From contig VZDJ01000056.1 of the NCBI GenBank assembly GCA_008694505.1, forward strand, positions 11,728,051 to 11,792,050: a stretch of 64,000 nt of DNA. The letters run 5' to 3'. A program made the translations under genes and the position numbers. This stretch comes from Cyanoderma ruficeps (taxonomy: Eukaryota > Chordata > Aves > Passeriformes > Timaliidae). Position 1 is the first letter of the stretch; each line of letters starts with the position of its first letter. Under the pieces are notes generated by a model. It saw only the letters and a program-made list of their open reading frames with translations, had not been told where the DNA came from and ran no database searches. Of this stretch, positions 48,640-58,432 are shown piece after piece.

Positions 48640-50279
48640 TCTCCTACTCCACCAACAGCAGGAGCAATGGAATGTTTAACAAAGGGGGATCTGAGTCGGC
48701 AGAATCACTTGGTGCATTCTGGCCGTGGAAATTGCAGGCATTTTTCTCTGGAATGGGGCGCTGATCTCTGGGAATGGCTCCTCACAAACAGGAAATGTCC
48801 CTGGCTCCCGCACTCGAGGGGCAGCAATCTCCCTGGATGGAGGGAAAGGTCTCATTTTGTCTGGGAGTTCACCCGTTGATGAGCTCTTCCTCATCTGGAC
48901 GGGCAGAGGTGAAATTGCCCGAGCTCTATTCAGGTTAAACACGAGCCATCCATCCCAACAAAACACTCCTCAAAAGCTCCTCAGTTCCATCCTGCCCACA
49001 GTCTGCCACGGCCGTACAGGGAATAAAGCCAGGCCACTGCCATTGCTTTTCCAGCATGATGGAGCTGGAAAACTGGGAGGAGACAGCAGCAGTTTTATGG
49101 ACCTCTCCCCTGCTTGTTTACCTCCTCTAAATTCACAGATTCCTGTTTGTTTATTTTCTCTAAATTAAGAGCTGCTGGTTTTTCCGTGGGAACTCAGTGC
49201 ATGGGACCTCCTGGCAGTACTTGAAATAATTTATGTTAGGAAAGACCTTTAAGCTGAACGAGAATTGCCCAAAACATTAATTTGTGTTTGAATTTTAATG
49301 TCCTGTGTTGAATATATTGTGTTTCCCCTCACTAGACCGGAGATGATGGAGAAAGGGGAAAGTCAGCTGTGTCACATTCCAGGTCTGAGGCTTTAAACAG
49401 ACCCTTCTGCTTTCCCTGGGGGCAGAGCCTTGGGACAGCAGCTGAGGAGAGCCCTGGCTGTGCCCACGGGAGGGTGTTGGCCTGGAGGCCTCCTGTGAGT
49501 GACCCCAGGGACCTTCCCCTTGGCTGGGCTCCCCTTTCCTGGCTGTTTATTCCCAGAGAATCCATCCTCTGCTTTTCTCCCTATTGCTGTAAATACGATT
49601 TCTCCAAAGGCTGCTGCAGCCATTCCTGTCCCTTCCCAGTTATTTAATAACCAGAATTTACTGGGATCCCCGGTAAGAGTCCCTGGCTCTCCCTGAAATG
49701 CTTTCTGAGCTGAAATCCAGATAATATTGGAAGTAACTTGGGCATTTTGGGATATTTCATGTCAAAGAAATATGGTGGAATTACACAGTGAGTATTGGTT
49801 CCCATTTATCACTGCTTCATAATACTTTTTTATTAAACTTTATTTAATCCTCGCTTTCCAACTCATCCCGTTGTCTCCGGCCGTGGCAGACTTTGATGAT
49901 TTATTATGTCCTGTTAATAGATACACAATTGGAGTTCCAGAGGGGAGAGCCATATTAGACCCTTCAATCTTTTCCAGTGCCCAGAGAGGATTACTTTGGG
50001 AAACACTCGCCTGAAAACCCTTCCTAAAGCTCATTTCCAGCTGGAAGAAACTCCAGAAAAGGGTTCAAGGCAACTCGAGCCAGGGTTTGAAGAGAAGGTT
50101 CCTATTTGGGAGTCTGCATAAATGGAGATTTTTAGAATAATTTGTTTTTTCTTCCTCCAGAATGTCACACCCCGTGGGATCTGGGGTTATGGGGTTGTTT
50201 TCCATGGAAATAAGGGCAAAGCAAACCTCATCCTCACAGTTTTCCCCTCCTTCCCAGCAGCTGTTGGGAACACAAATAT
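48640..50279. other. Noncoding or intronic DNA
   Basis: Apart from the candidate exon at 49,336-49,382, nothing is supported. The frame of 147 codons at 48,725-49,168 has a competing minus-strand frame. Confidence 0.35.
49336..49382 (+). CDS. Candidate exon
   Basis: 47 bp between 'attgtgtttcccctcactag' and CAG|GTCTGA, phase 0 to 2, encoding TGDDGERGKSAVSHS. It is the only segment found between 45,466 and 51,614 with the right phases, so its inclusion depends partly on need. The composition is polar, linker-like. Confidence 0.22.
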
Positions 50280-50860
50280 TATCCTGCTGTATAGGCACAG
50301 CTATAATTTGAAATTATAAATAGTGCCTAATTTTACTGGTATTTACTCCACAGACATAAATAGAGCTCAAATGAACTGGAAAATAAAAATAAAAGAACGC
50401 TTCTATCTCGTGGAGATGTCAGTGCTAGCTTGGATTTATTTTGATCTGATTAAGCATCGTGCATAATTTTTCATCACACTGTATATTTAACAAAATCAGC
50501 CTGTGATTTAATATTTAGAAGACAAATAGTGACAAATATAAATGCTATTTATTAAGCAGCAAATAAGCATGGCCAGTCACCAAAAGGGTTGATTTTTTTA
50601 TAGTGAGTGTCAAGGTAATATAAATAGTATGGATATATCAGGTAAAAATGTGTTTTTTTAATGGGAAGACTGAAAATTCCTGGGTTTGGCAAAATAATTA
50701 TTAGCCAGAGTGCTCAAGGAGCAATTTATTCAAGAACTAGAGCTCCTTACTTGTGGAGTTTCGAGACTTTTCTTGCATTTGCTCCCATGTTACAGCTTAT
50801 TTATGATTTATTGAAATGTCCCTTCAGAGCTGTCCCCTCGGTGGAGTGAAAGGGCTTTGT
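50280..50860. other. AT-rich conserved-element-like block
   Basis: A long repeat-free AT-rich stretch (attataaatagtgcctaatt, ttttgatctgattaagcatc, gctatttattaagcagcaaa) with many TAAT/ATTA cores and TATAAAT words. It is among the strongest candidates in the window for a deeply conserved noncoding element. Confidence 0.4.
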
Positions 50861-51613
50861 GCCATTGCCGTGGGCAGTGGGGAACCATCCAAAAATCCCC
50901 CCTGCTGGATTCAGTTATTGATGTGATGGCCCCGGAAAGCCCTTTTCTCTTTTATTTCAAACTTGCTCGTTTCTCCTGCAGATGTAGCTGAGGTTTGTGA
51001 TTGTCATCACCCGGAGTGCGGCGTTTTCAAACCCAAAACACGTCCTGCGAATCATTTCAGGGAGCAACTGAGACAATTTGTTAATGAGCTGATGTCTGGA
51101 GTGGCTCCTCGTATCGAGTAGCACCCTAGAGCATGGAAATTTTCTTTATTCCTGGCTGTTAATAAGTTATTATTCCCCCATTATCATCACTATTATTTAT
51201 TAATGGCTGTTCCAGTGCTTTGGTCATGCTCATCATCCCCATTTCCAGCAGCAATTCCGGGATGTTGGTGCCCTCCCACGTCCCCTCCGTGCCTGCCCGA
51301 CTCTCCTGCAAAGACACCCAGAGGTGACTCTGCCGCCAGCCGGGAGAGAATCCTCACTTCGACCCCTGGGGAAACTTCTGGGGAGTGGAATTTCCTGGGA
51401 ATTTCCTGGGAATTTCCTCCGAGCCGCTGCCGGGAAGTTGGAGTTGCTCCTTAAATTCCAGAGAGCTGCTGAAATCCTGGGACGGCCCGGAGCCGCGTGC
51501 GAGCCCCCGGAGCTGTCCCTGGTCCTGGTGGGAAGAAACGGCTTTGAAAGGCTCCTGGGGCGAGGGGGACACGGAAATGCGGAGGGGATGAAGCTTTTTT
51601 TGTCCTTTTGCAG

Positions 51614-51680
51614 CTCTTTTCCGGTTTTTGTCACTCAGGAGATGTTTGATCAGCTCCTGCCCCTCTCTGTGTCGGTCGAG
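51614..51680 (+). CDS. Candidate exon
   Basis: 67 bp after 'ctttttttgtccttttgcag' and before GAG|GTGTGT, phase 2 to 0. The translation includes FPVFVTQEMFDQLLPLSVSV, protein-like in composition. It lies inside the longest open frame of the window (51,324-52,358, 344 codons). The 288-bp intron candidate after it is a multiple of three and stop-free, so a single unspliced frame is an alternative. Confidence 0.33.
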
Positions 51681-51968
51681 GTGTGTCCCGCTCCAGGTTT
51701 AGGTGAGCGGTTTTGGCAGGCAGCCCTTGGAGCCGGAGGGGTGAAGGAGCTTTGCTGCAGGCAGCAGGGTCAGGGGGCTGCCCGTGGCTCCGAGCAGGAG
51801 GAGCTGCTCCACGGCGTCTCCAGGATTTCTGCTCTCCTTCCAGCAGGGTGCATTGCAGCAGTGCTGTTCAGCTTTGCCTGCTCTGCTCTCCTTGTTTTGC
51901 TCAGTGCACTGTTGTTGGGTTTATCTCTTCTTCTTCTTCTTCCTTTTTTATTTTTTTATTATTTTCAG

Positions 51969-52071
51969 TGGACTGCTTTCAGGGAAATATCCACCAAGCA
52001 CACACAGATTGTCCACAAGCACGCTGTCCTGGCCGTGAGAGATGCAAAGCAGCAGCTCCAGCTGAGCTGTG
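51969..52071 (+). CDS. Candidate exon, best single segment
   Basis: 103 bp with a long pyrimidine tract and TTTTCAG before it, and G|GTGAGC after it, phase 0 to 1. The 34 codons read as an amphipathic helix with many charged and His/Gln residues (WTAFREISTKHTQIVHKHAV, then LAVRDAKQQLQLS). Unspliced, the pyrimidine tract would be translated as an all-hydrophobic run of about 20 residues, which is more likely an artefact of the splice site than a membrane segment. Family not recognised. Confidence 0.35.
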
Positions 52072-53261
52072 GTGAGCAGGAGCTGTTGCTGCCTCACACA
52101 GAGCGAGGCTCTTTCATTCCCCCTCTGGGAATTGTTCCTCACGGGGCATTCCAAGGCTGTTCCCAGCTGGGAAGAGGGATGGGGGGAAAAGGGCAGGATG
52201 TGGGGGCTGCTCCCAGGAACCCCTCTGCTTCCAGCAGGGTGCTGATGGACACCTGGCAAATCAAAAAGTGTCCCAAACCTGGTGAGTTCCTATTTACATT
52301 TATGGAAATCCCCCACTCTTCTGCCTTTCGCAGGAAACTCACTCAAAGCATTTGGTGAAACTCTTGAGTTTCCACAGAAACGGAGCTCCAGGGGGGACTG
52401 TCCCCTCCTGCCCAGCCTCGGGTGCCATCACTCTGCCTTCCCAACCAGAAATATTTGTTTAAATAGTTTGATTTGTCTCTGCTGACTCACAGCTTAATGG
52501 GATTTTAAATCTGTTTGTCTCAGTGCCTCGTTCCAGTCTCTGGGTGTTCCCTGGGAACAAACTCCAGCGTCTCCCAAAGGGAAGGTCAAGGGCCAGGGCC
52601 ATGGAAGAGGCCAGGCTGCAGAGGGGAATGAGGACACGGATGGGGGGAAAAGAGCAGGGATGGTTCATGCTCTGCAGGAACCTTTACAAGGCAGCAGCTC
52701 ATATCCCAGGTTTTTTCCACTCGACTGCACTGGTTTTTTATGGAGGAGAAAAAAAACCCCAAGTACTTTATGTACTGTTATTTTTTTAATAGCTCAACAC
52801 TGGCTGGATCTTTGCAGTGTTCAAGGCCTCATGAATTTTTAAAAAAGCGCAGCTGAAGACACAAGCAGAGCATGTTTGTACCTGGGAGGATCTTTCACAG
52901 CCTTTCCTGGTTGTTCTGGGAGCTCCTTGGGGTCAGGGCTCCTCCTGCACGGCTGGAGTGCTCCCCACAAATCCACAAATCCCTGGGACTTATCCTCGCT
53001 GGTTTCGGCTGTCACAGGAGTGCAGCATCTCTGGCTTTGACCTTGCTGATGTGAAACCTCAGCGTGGAGCCCTCGGGATTTGTTGGGGGCCACTGAGGGA
53101 CGTGGGTGTCACCACAGGAACCCACCAGGGCCAGCACTGCCAAGCAAACAGGAGCCAGGAATGTTCCCATTCACCAGTCTGCGTTCCAGTAACAATTTTG
53201 GTGGTTTCCTGTAAGGAAATTTGGGTTCAGAGGAGTGGCTGATCTGCTCAGAGGGGTTTGT
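52072..53261. other. Noncoding or intronic DNA with alternative exon-like pieces
   Basis: A 63-bp segment at 52,525-52,587 (acceptor 'aaatctgtttgtctcag', donor GTCAAG) could follow the 51,969 exon in phase but would leave phase 2, which does not fit the terminal candidate. At 53,053-53,067 the word aaacctcagcgtgga repeats one at 44,476-44,490. Confidence 0.2.
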
Positions 53262-53422
53262 GTTGTGTGAGGCCCTGGCACAGGGTGCCCAGAGCAGCTG
53301 TGGCTGCCCCTGGATCCCTGGAATGTCCAAGGTTGGACACTGGGGCTTGGAGCACCTGGGACAGTGGGAGGTGTCCCTGCCATGGCACTGGATGGGATTT
53401 GAGCTTCTGTCCTATGATTCAA
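53262..53422 (+). mobile_element. CR1-type LINE 3' end
   Basis: 'gcccagagcagctgtggctg', 'cccctggatccctggaatgt', 'ggttggacactggggcttgg' and 'cctatgattcaaag' form a clear CR1 terminus. Confidence 0.9.
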
Positions 53423-53906
53423 AGTTCTCCAAGGTTGTACCTGCACCAGGCATCTCCAAGGCCTCTTCTTTCCCTGAAACAATTCTCAGTATTTCTGCCT
53501 TATATTAGCATTCTTCAGCAGAGAACATTTTCTCTTTTCACCAGTCTTTTTGATTTTTTTTTTCCCCATTCCTTTCTGGTCCATTTTGTGAGAAAATTGA
53601 AGCACATTTCAGGACAGGTTGTTTTGACAGAAGGGAAATAACTCTTTTCTTCCCTGGTGGAAGCAGCACTGGCCAAATTGGTGAGATTCTTTCCCTTCCA
53701 GACATTTCTGCTCTCCTGGAAGAGGAGCTGGGCAGGCATTCTCTTGCCACATGGAAAATGAGAGTTCTGGTGTTGGATTTTAAAGTGAGAACAGGATGCA
53801 GATGTCTGCACGTTATGGGAAAACAGTATTGCAAAATCTGCTACAAACAGCTCAGTGGGAAAAACTGCCCCTGACAAGGGACAGGCATTTTTAATCCTGT
53901 TTTTAG

Positions 53907-53968
53907 AACTTACAGGAAATCTGATGTCTGCCTTGAGGGCCTTCTTGGAGTACATCACCTTGTGCTAG
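53907..53968 (+). CDS. Candidate terminal exon with stop
   Basis: After the acceptor 'tttttaatcctgtttttag', 2 bases complete a codon from the 51,969-52,071 exon, and 19 further codons lead to TAG at 53,966. The translation (LTGNLMSALRAFLEYITLC) is helical and continues the character of the preceding exon. No AATAAA lies close downstream; the nearest variant seen is agtaaa near 54,307. Joined, the chain gives roughly 200 residues of C-terminal protein. Confidence 0.28.
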
Positions 53969-54197
53969 AGGGAGGTGTGGGCAGGAGGAGGGTCTGGGTG
54001 AGAGGCGTTTGAAATGAAGCACTTCAGCTTCTTTTTGTGTCTCTGGATCTTCAGAGATTATCGTCTTCCCAACCACGCTCCTGAGGTGGAATTTAGAGGG
54101 TGCTGGCACTGCCCAGGGAATGGGCACAACCCCGAGGGGGGCTGCCAGAGCTCCAGGAGCCTTTGGACAACTGGGGTCGTTGGGGGGAATGTTCAGG

Positions 54198-54262
54198 GCC
54201 AGGACTTGGGCTGGATGATCCCTGTGGGTCCCTCCCAGCTCAGGACATTCCGTGATTCCAAA
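54198..54262 (+). mobile_element. CR1-type LINE, short 3' end
   Basis: 'ttgggctggatgatccctgt', 'gggtccctcccagctcagga' and 'cattccgtgattcc' match a CR1 terminus. Confidence 0.8.
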
Positions 54263-54639
54263 CCTTTTCCAGCTCTCCTTCCATTAGCGATTTCCTACAG
54301 GCAAGAGTAAAGCACTGCACCGATTTTAGGTGAGGGGATTTTTATTTTTTTTCTAAATATCCCCAAATCTGGCAGCAGACAGGGTGCAGACTATGTCCCT
54401 GGTGCAGCAGCATGTCGTGTCTCTCGGGCTGTGCCTCGCTCGTGTCCCTGGGCCCCCAGGTGTGACCCGAAGCTGCTCCTGTTCCCTCAGGGCCCTCACA
54501 CTCATTCCCTGGCTGGGACTGCACAGCCCCGGGTGTCGGTGACTGGCAGAGGGATGGGAACAGGGATTGCCACGTCGGAATTCACTTTCACTGTCATTTC
54601 CAAATGCTTATACACCATTCCAGGAAGGCTTAAATACTG

Positions 54640-55405
54640 TTCTATTTTGATACTTATATACTATTATATATATATGCTACATATATAATAAGTATATACT
54701 ATAAGTATATACTATACTTACATACTATTGTATTTTTTCTACTATTCTTATATACTATTCTATTTTTATACTTATATACTGTTATATATATACACTATAT
54801 AAAATAATTATATACTTATAGTATATTTTATATATAAGTAAGTATATATTATACTTATGTGCTATTCTGTTGTTTCTACTATTCTTACATACTATTCTAT
54901 TTTCATACTTATATATTAATATATATATACTATATATAAGTATATACTTATTATATATAAGTATATTCTCTATATAAGTAAGTCTATACTATACTTATAT
55001 GCTATTCTCTTTTTTCTACTATCCTGATGTTCTATTTTTATACTTATATACTATTATATATATACTATATATAAGTATATACTATAAGTATATACTATAT
55101 ATAAGTATATGCTATACTTATATACTATTCTATTTTTTCTACTATTCTTATATGCTATTCTATTTTTATACTTATATACTAATATATAAGTATATACTAT
55201 ATATAAGTAAGTATATACTATATATAAGTATATGCTATAAATATGTACTTATTATATGTAAGTATAGACTATATACAAGTAAGTATATGCTATAAATATA
55301 TACTTATTATATGTAAGTATAGACTATATATAAGTAAGTATACACTATACTTACATACTATTCTATTTTTTCTACTATCCTTATATAATATTCTATTTTT
55401 TTACC
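54640..55405. repeat. AT-rich tandem array, higher-order period near 130 bp
   Basis: Five to six long units, each with a T-rich part (tttctactattcttatatac, then tattctatttttatacttat) followed by TA-rich palindromic parts (actatatataagtatatact). The T-rich part recurs at about 54,643, 54,761, 54,898, 55,033 and 55,161, that is every 118-137 bp. The TA stretches are self-complementary and could extrude as cruciforms. The 98- and 93-codon frames here are translations of the repeat. Confidence 0.9.
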
Positions 55406-56246
55406 ACAACGACGAGGTTAAACATCACACAGACAAACGTACATTTTACAACATCTCTTGCTCGCAGAGCTCTGATTCAATCTCCTTTTCCTGTCCAGCC
55501 AGACTTGATCCAATCTTCCTGTAATCTTCAAAGCTCTGTTTGTTCTTGCCAAGGCGTCTTGGTTATCGAGCCGGCTGTGCTAATTAAATCTGTGCTGTGT
55601 ACCCCAACACCTGGAGCCACGTGCCAGGAGCAGCAGGTAGGACTGGAGAGTTCCCATCCTTAAGCAATTTCATCCTACAGCCTCGAAACTCCTTGGTATA
55701 GCAAAACCCAGGAAAAATACGGCTTTTATGGCCTTTAAATCAAAGATTCCTGACAAGCTAATAATGGGCTGCCGTGCTCTCGGTGAGGAGGATTTTGCAG
55801 TGGCAGCGTTAGGAATTGCCTTTGTCATTGCTCCTGCCTGGACACGGGCTGGTTTATGGGTGGATCCTTCCCAGGGCGGGGAGGAGCAGGAATTCTGCCC
55901 AAATAAATCCAACCTCCACCCTGGGCTGGAGCTGGGAGCTGAGGAGCCCCGGGCAGGGTAATTACAGGGCAGAACATTGCAGAAGTGTTGAGTAGCAGCT
56001 CATTACCACCAGGCCTTTATCTCTGCCTGATGTGACTGAAGTTTTCCTCCTCTCCAGGACTAATTGTTGAATATTTGGATAAACATTTGTTCTGCAGAAG
56101 GAGAAGGGTCAGGAGCAGCTCTTCAGGGAGATGTTCTATTAGGAAGCTGCTTTAATAGGCTCCCTTGTATTTTCGAGGCTTCATGAGGAGAGGTTGTGGA
56201 TATTCCAGCCTTGATCTTATAAACTGCTTTTTAGTGCTGTTTACAG
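55406..56246. other. Noncoding DNA
   Basis: Nothing supported. An AATAAA is present at about 55,901 but no transcript end can be inferred from it alone. Confidence 0.4.
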
Positions 56247-56328
56247 TGACGTTATTTGTGTGCTGGAAATTATCTGTGTGCTTCAGTGCTCTGCTGGGCT
56301 GAGGCAAAGGGCCCTCGATGGGGAGAAG
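56247..56328 (+). CDS. Candidate exon, second group
   Basis: 82 bp after 'ctttttagtgctgtttacag' and before AAG|GTTCCC, phase 2 to 0, with a Cys/Val/Ile-rich translation (DVICVLEIICVLQCSAGLRQ). A second frame over the same bases is also open, which lowers the value of the call. Confidence 0.18.
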
Positions 56329-56576
56329 GTTCCCTTTTCCCAGCACCTTCTAAGTTGTTTTTATCAGCTTTCAAAGAGAACCTTGGTGAAAATCTCTCGA
56401 ATCTTCCCTGGCTTGGGAAACAAACAAACATATATTTAGAATTCCTGGTGCCGTGGAAGAGGGTGAAAGGAGGGGAGAGTCAGAATCTGCATTTTGGCCC
56501 AGGCTGTGTGTGTGGGAAGGGCCATGTGTGGATGGGGAGGAGTGAGAAAGTTCCTCAGCCAGGTGTGGTTTTCCAG

Positions 56577-56651
56577 GCCAGCTTTGGAAAGTCTCCCAAG
56601 CAAACTTGTTTATCCCATGCCATTGTATTTCTATTTCAATGTGCACTGGAG
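56577..56651 (+). CDS. Candidate exon, second group
   Basis: 75 bp between 'caggtgtggttttccag' and GAG|GTGACG, phase 0 to 0 (ASFGKSPKQTCLSHAIVFLF and on). It fits the phase of the preceding segment. The acceptor is only fair. A loose likeness to one part of Fanconi anaemia protein A was considered and rejected. Confidence 0.2.
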
Positions 56652-56884
56652 GTGACGTCAGGTATACATCAACTAAATGGCTCAGGAGAAGGAAACTGTC
56701 AGGCAGCCATAAATTAAAGAGAGTTATGGTCGACTTTATGGGTTCTTCAACTCTTAATATACCTTGCAGCTTTAGCATAGCAGTTGAGCTCACAGTGAGA
56801 CAACAGTTGACAGGATTATATTTTATTTTAAGAAGTTTATATTTTAAGAAGCCCATTTGCTGCTTTCTTCCTCTCCTACTTCAG

Positions 56885-56952
56885 TTTTTGTCTTGGAAAC
56901 AAATGGTTATGGAACTTGGGCTTCCTTGTCACTGTCTGAAGTGCCCCCTCAG
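56885..56952 (+). CDS. Candidate exon, second group
   Basis: 68 bp with a very good acceptor (ctttcttcctctcctacttc plus ag) and donor CAG|GTCACT. Two frames are open: phase 0 (FLSWKQMVMELGL...) fits the previous segment, and phase 1 (FVLETNGYGTWASLSLSEVP) fits the following one. They cannot both hold, so the connection is unresolved. Confidence 0.22.
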
Positions 56953-56997
56953 GTCACTCTTTTTTTTTTTGTCTTCCTTCTTTTCCTGCACATTTAG

Positions 56998-57076
56998 GAG
57001 CACCTGGTCCAGAAGATGAAGTGTGGGGTTTTGTGGGATGCTGGAGCTGGGCTTGGCCTCTCCCTGTACCTGCAGG
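56998..57076 (+). CDS. Candidate exon, second group
   Basis: Starts after the strong acceptor 'ccttcttttcctgcacatttag', only 45 bp from the previous donor, which is very short for a vertebrate intron. The phase-0 reading is EHLVQKMKCGVLWDAGAGLG and on. The donor (G|GTCAGG at 57,077) is weak. Confidence 0.18.
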
Positions 57077-57235
57077 GTCAGGCTGTGGAGGGAAGGCATG
57101 GAACACCTCAGACCTGAGGTTAAATGTGTGTCCTGTGGCATCTCCACGGGACGAATATAAACATCCAAATGTCTTCATGAAACATTCAAAAATTGACGTC
57201 TGTAAATATCTCCATTTTTTTTTACATTTACCCAG

Positions 57236-57327
57236 ACTGAAGGAGGTGGTTCTGCCCCTCTGCTGCCCTCCAGGGACTGCTGCACCTTTCCACCTCTCCC
57301 GGGGAGCAGGACAGAGCCCTGTCCCAG
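57236..57327 (+). CDS. Candidate exon, second group
   Basis: 92 bp between 'ttttttttacatttacccag' and CAG|GTGATC. It is open in two frames, both Pro/Cys/Gly-rich. The splice sites are good but the translation is not distinctive. Confidence 0.15.
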
Positions 57328-57628
57328 GTGATCCCTTCCCAGGTGGTCCCTGCAGGTGTGCAGGTGTCCCTTCTCTGCTCCCTTCCCTGCTGGAGCCTGG
57401 GGCAGGGATGGCTCCCAGCCCACCACTGGCTCCTGACAGGCAGGGATTTGGCACTCTGCTCTCATGGCAGGCTCCAGCTTCATTTTCCTGTGCTTCCAGC
57501 CACTTCTGACTCACTGGAACATCCTGAACAGCAGCAAAACCGGCTGAAAAAAGGACAAAACCCAAGGACTGTGGTTTATACCCCAATTTATGCCCTGAGG
57601 AGATTCAGCTTTCCCTGTTTTCCTTCAG

Positions 57629-57656
57629 CCAGGCCAGCTCCTGGTCCCTGGCACAG
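57629..57656 (+). CDS. Candidate short exon with strong splice sites
   Basis: 28 bp between 'ccctgttttccttcag' and CAG|GTGAGA, both close to consensus. Too short for its frame to be decided. Confidence 0.15.
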
Positions 57657-58045
57657 GTGAGAGAGGGCAAACCTGGGGTGAAGCCATGCTGAGGGATGTG
57701 CTGAGCACTGGGTGACCCCTGGGGACACGATTTAGCAGCTGATGTGAGCAGGTCTGTCCAGGGTTGTTGGTGGCTCTGCCAGAACCAGCAAAGCCTCTTT
57801 GCTGCTCCCTTTCTGTTCTGTGGAGCTCTGCTCTTCACTGCCAAGAAATACAGACCATTTCTGCAGAAATAGTTTTGAGCCGTAAAAATATCCTGTAGAA
57901 CAGCAGGCTCTCGGGGGTAGAGAGAAAACAACGTTTAAATTTAAGAAATATTGTATTCAAATAGAACTGTTGATGGTTTTCCCATTCATTTTTAACAGAG
58001 CCAAAGGAAAACCCCATGAACTCACCTTTCTGTGAGTTCCTGCAG

Positions 58046-58098
58046 ACTGGAACGCCCTGTGCCCTGTTCATTCGCAGTTCTCCCCACATTTTTGCAGG
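58046..58098 (+). CDS. Candidate exon, second group
   Basis: 53 bp between 'ctttctgtgagttcctgcag' and G|GTAAAT. The phase-0 translation is TGTPCALFIRSSPHIFAG. It would follow the 57,629 segment if that ends in phase 0. Confidence 0.17.
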
Positions 58099-58341
58099 GT
58101 AAATCAGGTTGGATGAAACAAGAACCAGCCTCATTCCTGCCAAACCCTCAGGAGCCTGGGGACAGTAAAACCGAGCTGGATCCTGCAGGGTGGGCAGGGT
58201 TTAGAGGGAAACTTTGGTCCTGCAGTGCTCCCAGCCCAGGGTCAGTCAAACATCGATGTTCCCAGCTCTGGTTTGGGAACAAACATGGGTCTGTCCTCGC
58301 ACACTCAGGGCTGGTCCCGTTCCCCTGCCATGGACAATCCT

Positions 58342-58432
58342 GGGGGTGCTGTGGCAGGATTTAGGGGTGCTGTGGCAGGATTTGGGGAGGGCTGTGTCAG
58401 GATTTAGGGGTGCTGTGGCAGGATTTGGGAAT
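58342..58432. repeat. Minisatellite, 21-bp unit, 4 copies
   Basis: Copies of 'ggggtgctgtggcaggattt' plus a, the third altered to gagggctgtgtcagg. Confidence 0.9.

Noticed and set aside
54999..55524. Tyr/Ile-rich frames of 93 and 98 codons
   Set aside because: Translations of the AT-rich tandem array.
56577..56651. Exon of Fanconi anaemia protein A
   Set aside because: A short likeness (ASFG, then C, then VFLF) to one part of that family as I recall it was noticed, but neither the preceding chain nor the following segments resemble the neighbouring parts of that protein.
56954..57586. 210-codon minus frame
   Set aside because: It runs antisense through splice-like polypyrimidine tracts and overlaps plus-strand frames; no domain is visible.
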